The translations under genes were made by a program, and so were the position numbers. A model generated the notes under the pieces. The model saw nothing but the letters and a program-made list of their open reading frames with translations, had not been told where the DNA came from and did not search any database. This document shows positions 51,240-60,232 of a DNA stretch of 64,000 bases, piece by piece. Positions within the stretch are counted from its first letter, which is position 1. Every line of letters starts with the position of its first letter. Source of the stretch: Bacillota bacterium (GTDB lineage Bacteria > Bacillota > Dehalobacteriia > UBA4068); contig JAILCQ010000022.1 in the NCBI GenBank assembly GCA_024679955.1, positions 1 through 64,000 on the forward strand, in the 5' to 3' direction.

Positions 51240-52031
51240 ATGCGCCAAAACCACAGCTTTTGGACGGCGGAATCCATCGAACAATACGAACGGGCCTGCG
51301 CCGCCGCGGACTATCCCCATCATCCCTTCGGCCCCTATTTGCGCCGGGGGATACGGCCCACGGATACGGTGCTGGATATCGGCTGCGGCCCCGGCGCGGT
51401 CAGCCTCTATATTGCGGCCTTTTGCCGCCAAGTCATTGCCGTGGACGCCTGCCCCACGGCTGTGGAGCATTTGCGCCGCCGCTGCCGGGAGCTGGGCATA
51501 AACAATATCCAGGCCCTGTGCGGCGATTTCCGGCAAATGGATCTGCCGCCGGCCCAGGTGACCGTGGCTTTTTATGTAACGGGCATGCTCAAGGGCTACG
51601 CCAACGCCCAAAGGATCGCCGGGCACACCCTGCGCCAGGGCTTCATCGTGACGACCCATACCAACGGTTTGGACGAATTGCGGCGGCAGGCGGCGGAAGC
51701 TCTGCACATCGCCGTCAAGGGGCATTCCTGTCATAACGGCTGCTTTATCGCCGCCCCGCTGCAGGAGATCTGCCATGATCTGCAATGCCGGCAGCTGCGT
51801 CATGATTTCGGACAGCCGCTGCGGGATCTCAGCGAAGCGGCCTCTTTTGTGGGGCGGATATTGAAAATACCGGCGGAACATACCGGCAGCCTGCCGGATC
51901 TGACCCGCCGTTTCGTACAAAAGCAGGGCGAGGGCTGGTATTTGCCCAATCCCCGCAAAAGTTGCTTCATCGAGTTTTGGCCGGCGGCCCAGGAACAGGA
52001 GCGGCCGGCGGCGGACGGCGGGGAGGTATAA
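51240..52031 (+). CDS. Class I SAM-dependent methyltransferase
   Basis: 263 residues. SAM motif I VLDIGCGPGAVSLYIA (about 44-59), VIAVDACPTAVEHL closing strand 2, and a probable motif IV around TVAFYVTGM. Rich in His and Cys in its C-terminal half (KGHSCHNGCF, CHDLQC). Target unknown. Lies between the HAD gene and addB, 4 bases before the addB ATG, so it is probably co-transcribed with the repair genes. Confidence 0.8.
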   Translation: MRQNHSFWTAESIEQYERACAAADYPHHPFGPYLRRGIRPTDTVLDIGCGPGAVSLYIAAFCRQVIAVDACPTAVEHLRRRCRELGINNIQALCGDFRQMDLPPAQVTVAFYVTGMLKGYANAQRIAGHTLRQGFIVTTHTNGLDELRRQAAEALHIAVKGHSCHNGCFIAAPLQEICHDLQCRQLRHDFGQPLRDLSEAASFVGRILKIPAEHTGSLPDLTRRFVQKQGEGWYLPNPRKSCFIEFWPAAQEQERPAADGGEV

Positions 52032-52035
52032 ACCT

Positions 52036-55000
52036 ATGGCGTTGAAAATGATTCTCGGCGCGGCGGGGACCGGAAAAACCGCCTATTGCCTGAACCGGAT
52101 CGTCCGGGCCCTGACCGCCGAGCCAATGGGGCGGCCTCAGGTGCTGATCGTACCGGAGCAGGCTACTTTTGTCTATGAAAGGATGCTGGCCCAGCTTTGT
52201 CCCGGCGGCGGTTTCAGCGGCGCGGAGGTCTCCAGCTTTCAGCGGCTGTGCCTGAAAGCCGCCCAAAGCCTGAACCTGCCGCTGCCGCCCAGCCTCAGTG
52301 ATTCCGGCAAAACCCTGTTGCTGAAAAAGCTGATCCGCAGCCGCCGGCAGGAGCTGACCACCTTTCATTCCGCTTATCTGCAAAACGGTTTTCTCAGCAA
52401 TCTCCGCTCCCTGCTGGAAGAATTCCATATTTACAATGTACGGCCCGAACAATTGCTGGAAATCGCCCAAACGCCGCAGCCGGCGGCCTGGAACGGTCGT
52501 TTCGGCGATAAGCTGCAGGACGTGGCCTTGCTGTATCAGGACTATCTGCAGGCTTTGAACAAAGGCTACGGCAGCTATCCCCAAGCCCTGGATATTCTGG
52601 CGCAAGCCGTCCGGGAAGGGGGCTTTTTGAGCGGCGCGGATATTTTTATCGACGGCTATTATCAGTTTACTCCCAAGGAACTGACGGTGATCGCCGCCTG
52701 GCAAAGCCGGGCCGCTTCTTTGAACATTACCCTGCCCCTGGACGCCGGGGAAGCCCTGAGCCCCTTAGGGGAAGAACAGGTGTTCTACCCGGCCTGGCAT
52801 TGCTACAGCCAGATTCGCCGCCTGGCGGAACAAAGCGGCGCGGCGGAAGAAGCGCCGGCCTTGCTGCCGCCGGGGCAGGGCCGTTTCGCGGGCGGCAATG
52901 AGATTTGCCCCTGGGAACGGGCGCTGGCCAATCCCAGCCTGCCCCTGGAGCCGGCTTTACCGGCGGAACAAGCGCCGGGCCAAATCCGCCTGGGACAAGC
53001 TACCGGCCGTCGGCAGGAGATCACAGCGGTAGGCCGGGAAATCATTCGCCTTACCCGGGAAGAAGGCTTGCGCTATCGGGATATCGCCATCATTCTCCGC
53101 TCGCCGGAGCCTTATGAACAATTGCTGCCGCAAATTTTTGACGAGATGGATATCCCCTACTTTATCGACAGCCGCAAAAGCCTGTTCTACCATCCTTTGA
53201 TCGAATTTTGCCGCGCCGCTTTGGAGATTTGGGCCTATCAGCCCCGGCAGGAACAGATATTCCGCTATTTAAAGAATCCCCTTTCCCCTTTGACCCCGGA
53301 GCAATGCGATATCCTGGAAAACTATTGCCTGGCCAACGGCGTGCAGCTTTGGCATTGGCGGCAGGAAACCCCCTGGACCGGCGAAAGAGGCCTGGAACAA
53401 TGGGACGTTTCCCTGCAGGAGATCGACACTTGGCGGCGGCAGGGCTATCAGGCGGTGCAGCGATTCTGCGCCGCTTTGGGCAAACAGGCCGCCGGGGCAC
53501 AAATCTGCCAGGCCCTGCTTGCCCTGCTGGACCAAACCGGCGTGGCCGATACCCTGCAGACCTGGGCGGAACAGGCGGCGCAGCAGGGAGACGGCAGCCA
53601 AAGTCAGATCCACCGGCAAGCCTGGGCCAGCCTGGAGCAGCTGTTGAACGAATCCGCCGCCCTGCTGGGGGATACGCCGCTGCAAGCGGAAGAAGCCATA
53701 TCCCTGCTGGACGGCGCCTGGCAGAATCTGACCGTTTCCTTAACGCCGCCCGGCCTGGATCAGGTGTTCGTCTCCGCCCTGGAGCGCAGCGTGCATCCGC
53801 CGGTGCAGGCGGCCTTTGTGCTGAACGTCAACGACGGCGTTTTTCCCCAAAAAATCGACGAAGACGGGCTGTTCGGCCTGACGGAACGCCGCCTACTGGC
53901 CAAAGCCCATATCATGCTGGCCCCGGACGGACGGCAAAGGCAGCTGGCGGAGAATTTTTTGGCCTATTTGGCCTTCACCCGCTGCGGCCAACGGCTGTAT
54001 ATCAGCTATATACAAAAAGAGGATGACGGAACGGCCTGCCCGCCTTCCCCGCTGATTTCCAGGCTGCAGGCATTGTATCCCGGCCTGGTCGCGGAAAATC
54101 TGGACGAGCCGGAGGATTGGCGGCAGCTTTGCGGCGGCGGCATGGACGCGGCCGCCCTGGCCAAACAGCTTTCCCAGGCTGCCCAGGGCCAAAGCATTTC
54201 CCCCTTCTGGTACGAGGCCTACCGTTGGTATGAAGAAAACCCCCAGGCCGCGCCGGAACTCAGCCAAATCCATCAAGGCTTGCGCTTTCAGGCCCAGGCG
54301 GGCCGTCTCGCCCCCGGTGTGAGCCGCAGGCTTTACGGCGGGCAAATCAGCGGCAGCGTGTCCCGGCTGGAAAAATTCCGCGCCTGCCCCTTCGCTTTTT
54401 TCGCCGGTTATACCCTGGGCCTCCGGCCCCGCCTGCGTTATCAGATCACCCCCGCCGACCGGGGAGAGCTGTTCCATCAATCCCTGGCGGAAATGGGCCG
54501 TATGCTGAAGCAGCGGCAAATGGATTGGAGCCGGGTAGATGAAAAACTGGCCGAGGATTTAAGCGAAAAAGCCTTTGCGCAATACGCCCCCCAATTCCTT
54601 TCCGGCATTCTGGCCAGTTCTTCCCGATACCGCTATATCTCCCGCCGCTTCCGCCGGGCTTTAAGCGCCTCTTTCCTGCTGGCGGCCCGGCATATCCAGG
54701 GCGGGAAGTTTATCCCGGCAGCCTTTGAACTGCCCTTCGGCGATGACAAACAAGGCTTACCGGCGCTGGTCATCGATTTGCCGGAGGGCCGGAAATTGAA
54801 GCTGTACGGGCAAATCGACCGGGTGGATAAGGCCCAAGGGCTGGATAAAACCTGGTTTCGCATCGTGGATTATAAAACCGGCCGGGCCAGTATGACGCCG
54901 TCGGATATTTTCAACGGCATACGTTTGCAACTGTTGCTGTATTTGCAAACGGTGCTGACCAACAGCTTCTATTTTACCGACCGGGAAGCGGCGGCGGCCG

Positions 55001-55464
55001 GCGTCTATTACGCGCCGGTGCGTGACGATTTTAACGGCGGCGCCGATGGGGACGACGCTTCGGAAATGCGGCTGAACGGACTAACCGTAAAAGACGAAGA
55101 AGCGGTTGTATTGGCGGATCGGGACATCAACGGTTTTTCCCGGCTGATCCAGGTAGCCTATTCCGAAAAAAGCGGCTTTTACGCCAATTCGCCGGGGGTC
55201 AGCCAGGAACAGCTGCGCCTGCTGCTGCTGCATTTGCGGCAATTGCTGACGGAAACCGCCGAACAGATGTATCAGGGCCTGATTGAGGCCCATCCCCGCC
55301 GTTTGGGCGGACGCCTCGCCTGCGATCTATGCGATCAGCGGCAATTTTGCGGCCTGGATCGGGAATTCGCTCCGGTAAACGAGAGTGAAAAGCTGAGCGA
55401 CGGGCAAATCTGGCAAAAACTGGCGGAAGAGCAAGGAGAAAAACAAAAGGAGGAAAACCGGTGA
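52036..55464 (+). CDS. addB: AddAB helicase-nuclease subunit B
   Basis: 1142 residues. Walker A GAAGTGKT (8-15), a degenerate UvrD-like helicase body, and a C-terminal RecB-type nuclease with IDRVDKAQG and VDYKTG. The iron-sulfur cysteines are a single Cys in FRACPFAF (about 785) and CDLCDQRQFC near the C terminus, as in Bacillus AddB. It resects double-strand breaks and responds to Chi. The last 4 bases overlap the addA GTG. Confidence 0.95.
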   Translation: MALKMILGAAGTGKTAYCLNRIVRALTAEPMGRPQVLIVPEQATFVYERMLAQLCPGGGFSGAEVSSFQRLCLKAAQSLNLPLPPSLSDSGKTLLLKKLIRSRRQELTTFHSAYLQNGFLSNLRSLLEEFHIYNVRPEQLLEIAQTPQPAAWNGRFGDKLQDVALLYQDYLQALNKGYGSYPQALDILAQAVREGGFLSGADIFIDGYYQFTPKELTVIAAWQSRAASLNITLPLDAGEALSPLGEEQVFYPAWHCYSQIRRLAEQSGAAEEAPALLPPGQGRFAGGNEICPWERALANPSLPLEPALPAEQAPGQIRLGQATGRRQEITAVGREIIRLTREEGLRYRDIAIILRSPEPYEQLLPQIFDEMDIPYFIDSRKSLFYHPLIEFCRAALEIWAYQPRQEQIFRYLKNPLSPLTPEQCDILENYCLANGVQLWHWRQETPWTGERGLEQWDVSLQEIDTWRRQGYQAVQRFCAALGKQAAGAQICQALLALLDQTGVADTLQTWAEQAAQQGDGSQSQIHRQAWASLEQLLNESAALLGDTPLQAEEAISLLDGAWQNLTVSLTPPGLDQVFVSALERSVHPPVQAAFVLNVNDGVFPQKIDEDGLFGLTERRLLAKAHIMLAPDGRQRQLAENFLAYLAFTRCGQRLYISYIQKEDDGTACPPSPLISRLQALYPGLVAENLDEPEDWRQLCGGGMDAAALAKQLSQAAQGQSISPFWYEAYRWYEENPQAAPELSQIHQGLRFQAQAGRLAPGVSRRLYGGQISGSVSRLEKFRACPFAFFAGYTLGLRPRLRYQITPADRGELFHQSLAEMGRMLKQRQMDWSRVDEKLAEDLSEKAFAQYAPQFLSGILASSSRYRYISRRFRRALSASFLLAARHIQGGKFIPAAFELPFGDDKQGLPALVIDLPEGRKLKLYGQIDRVDKAQGLDKTWFRIVDYKTGRASMTPSDIFNGIRLQLLLYLQTVLTNSFYFTDREAAAAGVYYAPVRDDFNGGADGDDASEMRLNGLTVKDEEAVVLADRDINGFSRLIQVAYSEKSGFYANSPGVSQEQLRLLLLHLRQLLTETAEQMYQGLIEAHPRRLGGRLACDLCDQRQFCGLDREFAPVNESEKLSDGQIWQKLAEEQGEKQKEENR

Positions 55465-58400
55465 GCGGCTATCGTTTTTCGGCGGAACAAAGACAAGCCA
55501 TCGAGACCCAGGGCGTCAATTTGCTGGTGGCGGCCGGCGCAGGCAGCGGCAAAACCAGCGTTTTGGTGGAAAGACTGATACGCCTGGTATGCCGGACGGA
55601 GCAACCCGGCTCTCTGCAAAGGACTTTGGTCTTGACCTTTACCAATGCGGCGGCCACGGATATGCGGCGCAAGATCGAAGCGGCCCTCATCGAACAGGTG
55701 CGGCAGCGCCCCGGCGACCGGCATTTGCTGCGGGAATTGCATCAGTTGCCCCAAGCGCCCATCAGCACCATCCATTCCTTTTGCCTGCATCTGCTGCGGC
55801 GGTATTATTACCGGCTGCAGCTGGACGGCGGCTTCCGCATCGCCAAGGAAAACGAGATCATCGCGCTGCAGCGGCAAACCCTGGAAAACTATCTGGCGGC
55901 CTGCTATGAAGAAAACAACGATTTGATCTGCGCCCTGGCCGACGACTACGGCGGCGACCGGGACGACGCCGCCCTGGCGGAGATCATCAGCGAATTGTAC
56001 GCCTTCAGCCGTTCCCAGCCCCAGCCGGAACAATGGCTGCGGCAAGCCGCCGCCCTTCAAGGCGATAGGCTGGAAGATTTTCCCTTCGCCGCCTATCTGA
56101 ACCGCTACATCGCCGCCCAGGCGGAACAAGCCGCCGCCTCTTTGCGGCTGTCCCGGTTCACCCCGGAGGAATTGCGGCAATACCTGCCGGAAACCTGGCA
56201 GGACAGCCTGAAAGCGGAACGGGCGCTGCTGCGGGAACTGGCCGGCCCCGGTCTGGGTCTGGACGAACGGCTGCAGCTGCTGGCGGCCTATGCCCCGGCG
56301 GTGTGGCGGGGCGGCAAAAAAGACCAAAATCAAGCCATGCGCCAGGAAATCAAGGACGCCCGCAATGCGGCGAAAGAGACGCTGAAAAAGCTGCAGAAGC
56401 AATTCGCCGGGCCGGCGGCGGATGTGCAGATCGCCGATCTGAACCGGGCCGGCCGCTTGATGCAGGGCCTGGCCGCGTTGACGGAAGGCTTCGGCAACAT
56501 GCTGGCGGAAGAAAAACGCCGCCGCAACTGTCTGGATTTCGGCGATATGGAGCATTTCGCCTACGCCTTGCTGCAGCAGGAAGATATCGCCGCCGAGCTG
56601 CGGCAAACCTTCGATCAGGTGCTGGTAGACGAATATCAGGATATCAACGCCGTCCAGGAGCAGATCCTCCTGCTTTTGCAGCGGGGGAACAACTGTTTTG
56701 CCGTAGGCGACGTGAAGCAAAGCATTTACCGCTTCCGTCTGGCGGAGCCCCATCTGTTTTTGGACAAATACGCCGCTTACGGCCAGGAAGAAGGCGGGAA
56801 AAGAATAGACCTGAACCGCAATTACCGCAGCGTGGCTTCGATCATTCACGGCGTCAATTACATCTTCCGCCAATTGATGAGCAAAACCGCGGCGGAACTG
56901 GATTATGACCAGGCGGCGGCCCTGAAAGCCGGCCGGGAAGAACAGGGGCAGCCCCCGGAATTCATGCTTTTGGCCCTAAACGGCGAAGAAAAACCGGATA
57001 CGGCGGCGGAAAACCGGGATCCGGAACAGAAACCGGAGCAGGCCCAGGAACAAAAGCCGGACCAGGAGCAAGAGGAGCTTTCCGCCATAGAGGCGGAGGC
57101 CCGTTTCATCGCCTGGCGCATCCGGGATCTGCATAGCAGGGAACAATACGCCTATGACGATATGGCCATCCTCCTGCGCTCCGTCAAAAACAAAGCCTCG
57201 GTATTGGCGGAGCAATTGCAGCGTTTGGGTATACCGGCCCAAACCGATATGGCGGAAAACATTTTGGACAGCCCGGAAACCGCCCTTTTCCTCTCCCTGC
57301 TGCAAATCATCGACAATCCCCGGCAGGATATGCCCCTGGCGGCGGTTTTGCGTTCCCCCTTGTTCGGCTTTACGCCGGAGCAATTGCTGGAGATCCGCCG
57401 GGAGAAAAGCGGCGATCTCTATCAGGCGCTGCAACGCCAGTCCGATAGCGACGGTGAAACCGGCCTGCGCTGCCGGGATTTTCTCCGGCGTTTGCAGGGC
57501 TGGCGGCAATGGGCCGGCCAGGAGCCTATATCCCTGCTGATGCGCCATTTGTGGCAGGATACCGGCCTCTACCGGCTGGCCGGGGCCTTGAGCGACGGCC
57601 CCCGGCGGCAAGCCCGGCTGGACGCCGTATACGCCCAGGCCTGCGCCTATGAAAAAAGCAACCGCCACGGCGGCTTGTATCGCTTTTTGCTATGGATAGA
57701 GCAATTGCGGCAGCAGGGCGGCGAGATCCCCGTGGCCTATGGACAAGCGCCCTCGGCGGTACGGATCATGAGCATACATCACAGCAAAGGCCTGGAATTC
57801 CCCGTGGTGTTCGTGGCCGGTCTGGGCAGCCGTTTCCACGGCGCGGCCCCCGGCGACGTGATCTGGCACAAGGATCTGGGCCTGGGCCCGAAGATCTGCC
57901 AAAGACAAAACCGGCGCAAATATCCCGGCCTGGCCTATCAAGGGGTGGCGCTGCGGCAAAAGCAGGATCAGGTAGCGGAAGAGCTGCGCATCTTTTATGT
58001 GGCCCTGACCCGGGCCAAAGAACGGTTGATTCTAAGCGCCGCTTTGCCCGATCCTTGGCAGGCATTGGGCAAATGGAGCCAGGATATGCCGGAAGAGCAG
58101 GTATTGCCGCCGGCCATCGTCTACGACGCCAAACAGCCGGCGGAATGGTTCGCCCGGGCTTTGCTGCGGCATCCGGACGGGGAAGCCCTGCGCCGCCCCG
58201 GCCTATGCGGGCGCGTCTTGCCCGCGGAAGGCCGCTGGGAGATACAGGTGCGTCCGGCGGCGGATTTCCCGGCCACAGCGGCCCGGGAAACGGCCGCCCC
58301 CTTGGGGCAAGCGCCGCCTGCCGATCCGCTGCTGGCGCGGCAGGTAGCCCAGGCCCTGGGCTTTCGCTATCCTTACCGCGCAGCCTGCGATTATCCGGCC

Positions 58401-59045
58401 AAATGGACGGTGAGCCGCCTGAATCAAGAGCAGCAAAGCCCTGTCCTGTTCCGGCCGTCGCCGGAAGCGGCGGGCCCGTCTTCGCCGGAACCGGCGCAAG
58501 CCGCAGCCAGGGGCAGCGCTTTGCATGGGCTGCTGCAGCGCTTGATTTTGCAGCGACCCTTGGCGCCGCAAATCGCCGCCTTGGAGCAAAGCGGCGGGCT
58601 GCCGCCGGGGACGATCGCCGCTGCGGATATAGAGACCCTGGAAGCCTTTGTCCGCAGCCCCTTGGGCAAACGCTTATGCGCTTCCCCCATCCTCCGCCGG
58701 GAAGTGCCCTTCACCATCACCCTGGAAACCGGCGAAAGGCTGCCTCCATCCCCGGAACATATTCTGGTGCAGGGCGTGTTGGACGCGGCCTTTTGGGAAG
58801 ACGGCGGCTGGGTCTTGCTGGATTACAAAAGCGGCGGGCGGCAGAAAAACGAAGAACAGCTGTTGGAGCAATACCGCCGGCAGATACAGCTCTACCGTTT
58901 GGCCATAGAACGGCTATGGCGGCAGCCGGTAAAGGAAGCCTATCTGTATATGCTGGACGGCGGCAGAATCATCCCCGTCCCGGCGCAAACCCCGGAGGAA
59001 GCCATGCCGGGGCCCCTGCCTGCGCCGCCCCTCGCGCAACCGTAA
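55461..59045 (+). CDS. addA: AddAB helicase-nuclease subunit A
   Basis: 1194 residues from GTG 55461 (AAAGGAGGAAAA upstream). UvrD/Rep helicase: Walker A AGAGSGKT (Lys31), VLVDEYQDINAVQ (Walker B), VGDVKQSIYRFR, SIHHSKGLEFPVVF and ALTRAKERL. The C-terminal nuclease shows GVLDAAFWEDGGWVLLDYKSG over two blocks. A Glu/Gln/Pro-rich linker (about 515-535) is inserted in the helicase. It supplies the motor of the AddAB complex. Confidence 0.95.
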   Translation: MSGYRFSAEQRQAIETQGVNLLVAAGAGSGKTSVLVERLIRLVCRTEQPGSLQRTLVLTFTNAAATDMRRKIEAALIEQVRQRPGDRHLLRELHQLPQAPISTIHSFCLHLLRRYYYRLQLDGGFRIAKENEIIALQRQTLENYLAACYEENNDLICALADDYGGDRDDAALAEIISELYAFSRSQPQPEQWLRQAAALQGDRLEDFPFAAYLNRYIAAQAEQAAASLRLSRFTPEELRQYLPETWQDSLKAERALLRELAGPGLGLDERLQLLAAYAPAVWRGGKKDQNQAMRQEIKDARNAAKETLKKLQKQFAGPAADVQIADLNRAGRLMQGLAALTEGFGNMLAEEKRRRNCLDFGDMEHFAYALLQQEDIAAELRQTFDQVLVDEYQDINAVQEQILLLLQRGNNCFAVGDVKQSIYRFRLAEPHLFLDKYAAYGQEEGGKRIDLNRNYRSVASIIHGVNYIFRQLMSKTAAELDYDQAAALKAGREEQGQPPEFMLLALNGEEKPDTAAENRDPEQKPEQAQEQKPDQEQEELSAIEAEARFIAWRIRDLHSREQYAYDDMAILLRSVKNKASVLAEQLQRLGIPAQTDMAENILDSPETALFLSLLQIIDNPRQDMPLAAVLRSPLFGFTPEQLLEIRREKSGDLYQALQRQSDSDGETGLRCRDFLRRLQGWRQWAGQEPISLLMRHLWQDTGLYRLAGALSDGPRRQARLDAVYAQACAYEKSNRHGGLYRFLLWIEQLRQQGGEIPVAYGQAPSAVRIMSIHHSKGLEFPVVFVAGLGSRFHGAAPGDVIWHKDLGLGPKICQRQNRRKYPGLAYQGVALRQKQDQVAEELRIFYVALTRAKERLILSAALPDPWQALGKWSQDMPEEQVLPPAIVYDAKQPAEWFARALLRHPDGEALRRPGLCGRVLPAEGRWEIQVRPAADFPATAARETAAPLGQAPPADPLLARQVAQALGFRYPYRAACDYPAKWTVSRLNQEQQSPVLFRPSPEAAGPSSPEPAQAAARGSALHGLLQRLILQRPLAPQIAALEQSGGLPPGTIAAADIETLEAFVRSPLGKRLCASPILRREVPFTITLETGERLPPSPEHILVQGVLDAAFWEDGGWVLLDYKSGGRQKNEEQLLEQYRRQIQLYRLAIERLWRQPVKEAYLYMLDGGRIIPVPAQTPEEAMPGPLPAPPLAQP

Positions 59046-59086
59046 CCTTCCGATTAAAAAAGAAAAAGCAAGAAAGCGGGAAGCCT

Positions 59087-60232
59087 ATGCGTTTTTTTCA
59101 TACCGCCGATCTACATCTGGGCAAAAAAATATATGAACACAGCATGCTGGAAGAGCAGCGGCATATCCTGGGACAGATCCTGGCCCTGGCAGAGGAATAC
59201 CGGCCGGACGCTTTACTGATCGCCGGGGATATATACGACAAGCCTTCGCCGCCGGCGGAAGCGGTCAGCCTGCTGGATGATTTTCTCACCGCCTGCTGCG
59301 AGGCGGAGCTGCCGGTATTGCTGATCGCCGGCAATCACGATTCCCCGGAGCGTCTGTCCTTCGGCGGACGGATCATGGCCCAACGCCAGGTGATACCGGT
59401 GGGGATATTCAGCGGCGAGCCTGGCTGCTGGCAGTTCCGGGACGATTTCGGCCCGGTGGAATTCCTGCTGCTGCCCTTTATCAAACCGGCCCTGGCCCGC
59501 CCCTTTTTCCCGGACCGGCCCATAGAGGATTATACCCAGGCGATGGCCGCCGCTTTGGGGCCGCCCCCAGAGAACGACGGCTGCCGCCGGGTGCTGCTGG
59601 CCCATCAGTTCATCACCGGCGGCGGCTGCGTCCCCCAACGCTCCGACTCGGAAACCGTCAATGTAGGCGGGCTGGATGAGGTGGACGCCGGGGTTTTGTC
59701 CGCCTTCGATTATGTGGCCCTGGGGCATTTGCACCGGCCCCAAAGCGTGGCCGCCCCCCATATCCGCTACGCCGGTTCGCCTTTGAAATATTCCTTTTCC
59801 GAAATCGATCATGCCAAAAGCCTGACCATGGTAGACCTGGCCGCCAAAGGGAATATGGAAATACAGCCGCTGCCTTTGACCCCCTGCCGCGACCTGCGGC
59901 AGTTGAAAGGCCCCTTGCCGGTTTTGCTGCAAGCGCCGCTCAGCGAAAAAGAACGCCAGGACTATATACGGGTGATCCTGACGGAACGCCCGGAAGAGGG
60001 GGATCCTTTGGCGCTGCTGCGCAGCCGCTACCCCAATCTGCTGCGGCTGGACTATCCCATGCCCGGGGAGTCCACGGACGTTTTGCCGGAAGAGGATTTG
60101 GCAGAAGAGCTGCGGGACCCGGTATCCCTGTTCAAAAACTTCTATTTTCTCCAGCATGGGGAAACCCTGAGCCAAGAACAGGAAAACCTGTTCCGCAAAA
60201 TTTTACAACAAGCGGAGGAGCGGGATCTATGA
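59087..60232 (+). CDS. sbcD: Exonuclease SbcCD subunit D
   Basis: 381-residue Mre11-type phosphoesterase. Metal motifs FHTADLHLGK, LIAGDIYDKP, AGNHDSPERL, LLAHQFITGG and ALGHLHRPQ are all intact. ATG 59087 gives the family start MRFFHTADLH; the frame stays open far upstream, but that part is the addA sequence read in another frame. Works with SbcC to cleave DNA hairpins and protein-blocked ends. Overlaps sbcC by 4 bases. Confidence 0.95.
   Translation: MRFFHTADLHLGKKIYEHSMLEEQRHILGQILALAEEYRPDALLIAGDIYDKPSPPAEAVSLLDDFLTACCEAELPVLLIAGNHDSPERLSFGGRIMAQRQVIPVGIFSGEPGCWQFRDDFGPVEFLLLPFIKPALARPFFPDRPIEDYTQAMAAALGPPPENDGCRRVLLAHQFITGGGCVPQRSDSETVNVGGLDEVDAGVLSAFDYVALGHLHRPQSVAAPHIRYAGSPLKYSFSEIDHAKSLTMVDLAAKGNMEIQPLPLTPCRDLRQLKGPLPVLLQAPLSEKERQDYIRVILTERPEEGDPLALLRSRYPNLLRLDYPMPGESTDVLPEEDLAEELRDPVSLFKNFYFLQHGETLSQEQENLFRKILQQAEERDL

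Noticed and set aside
57692-59086. Possible 465-residue N-terminal extension of SbcD
   Set aside because: The region is addA read in another frame and rich in Gly/Pro/Arg; SbcD motifs begin exactly at ATG 59087.
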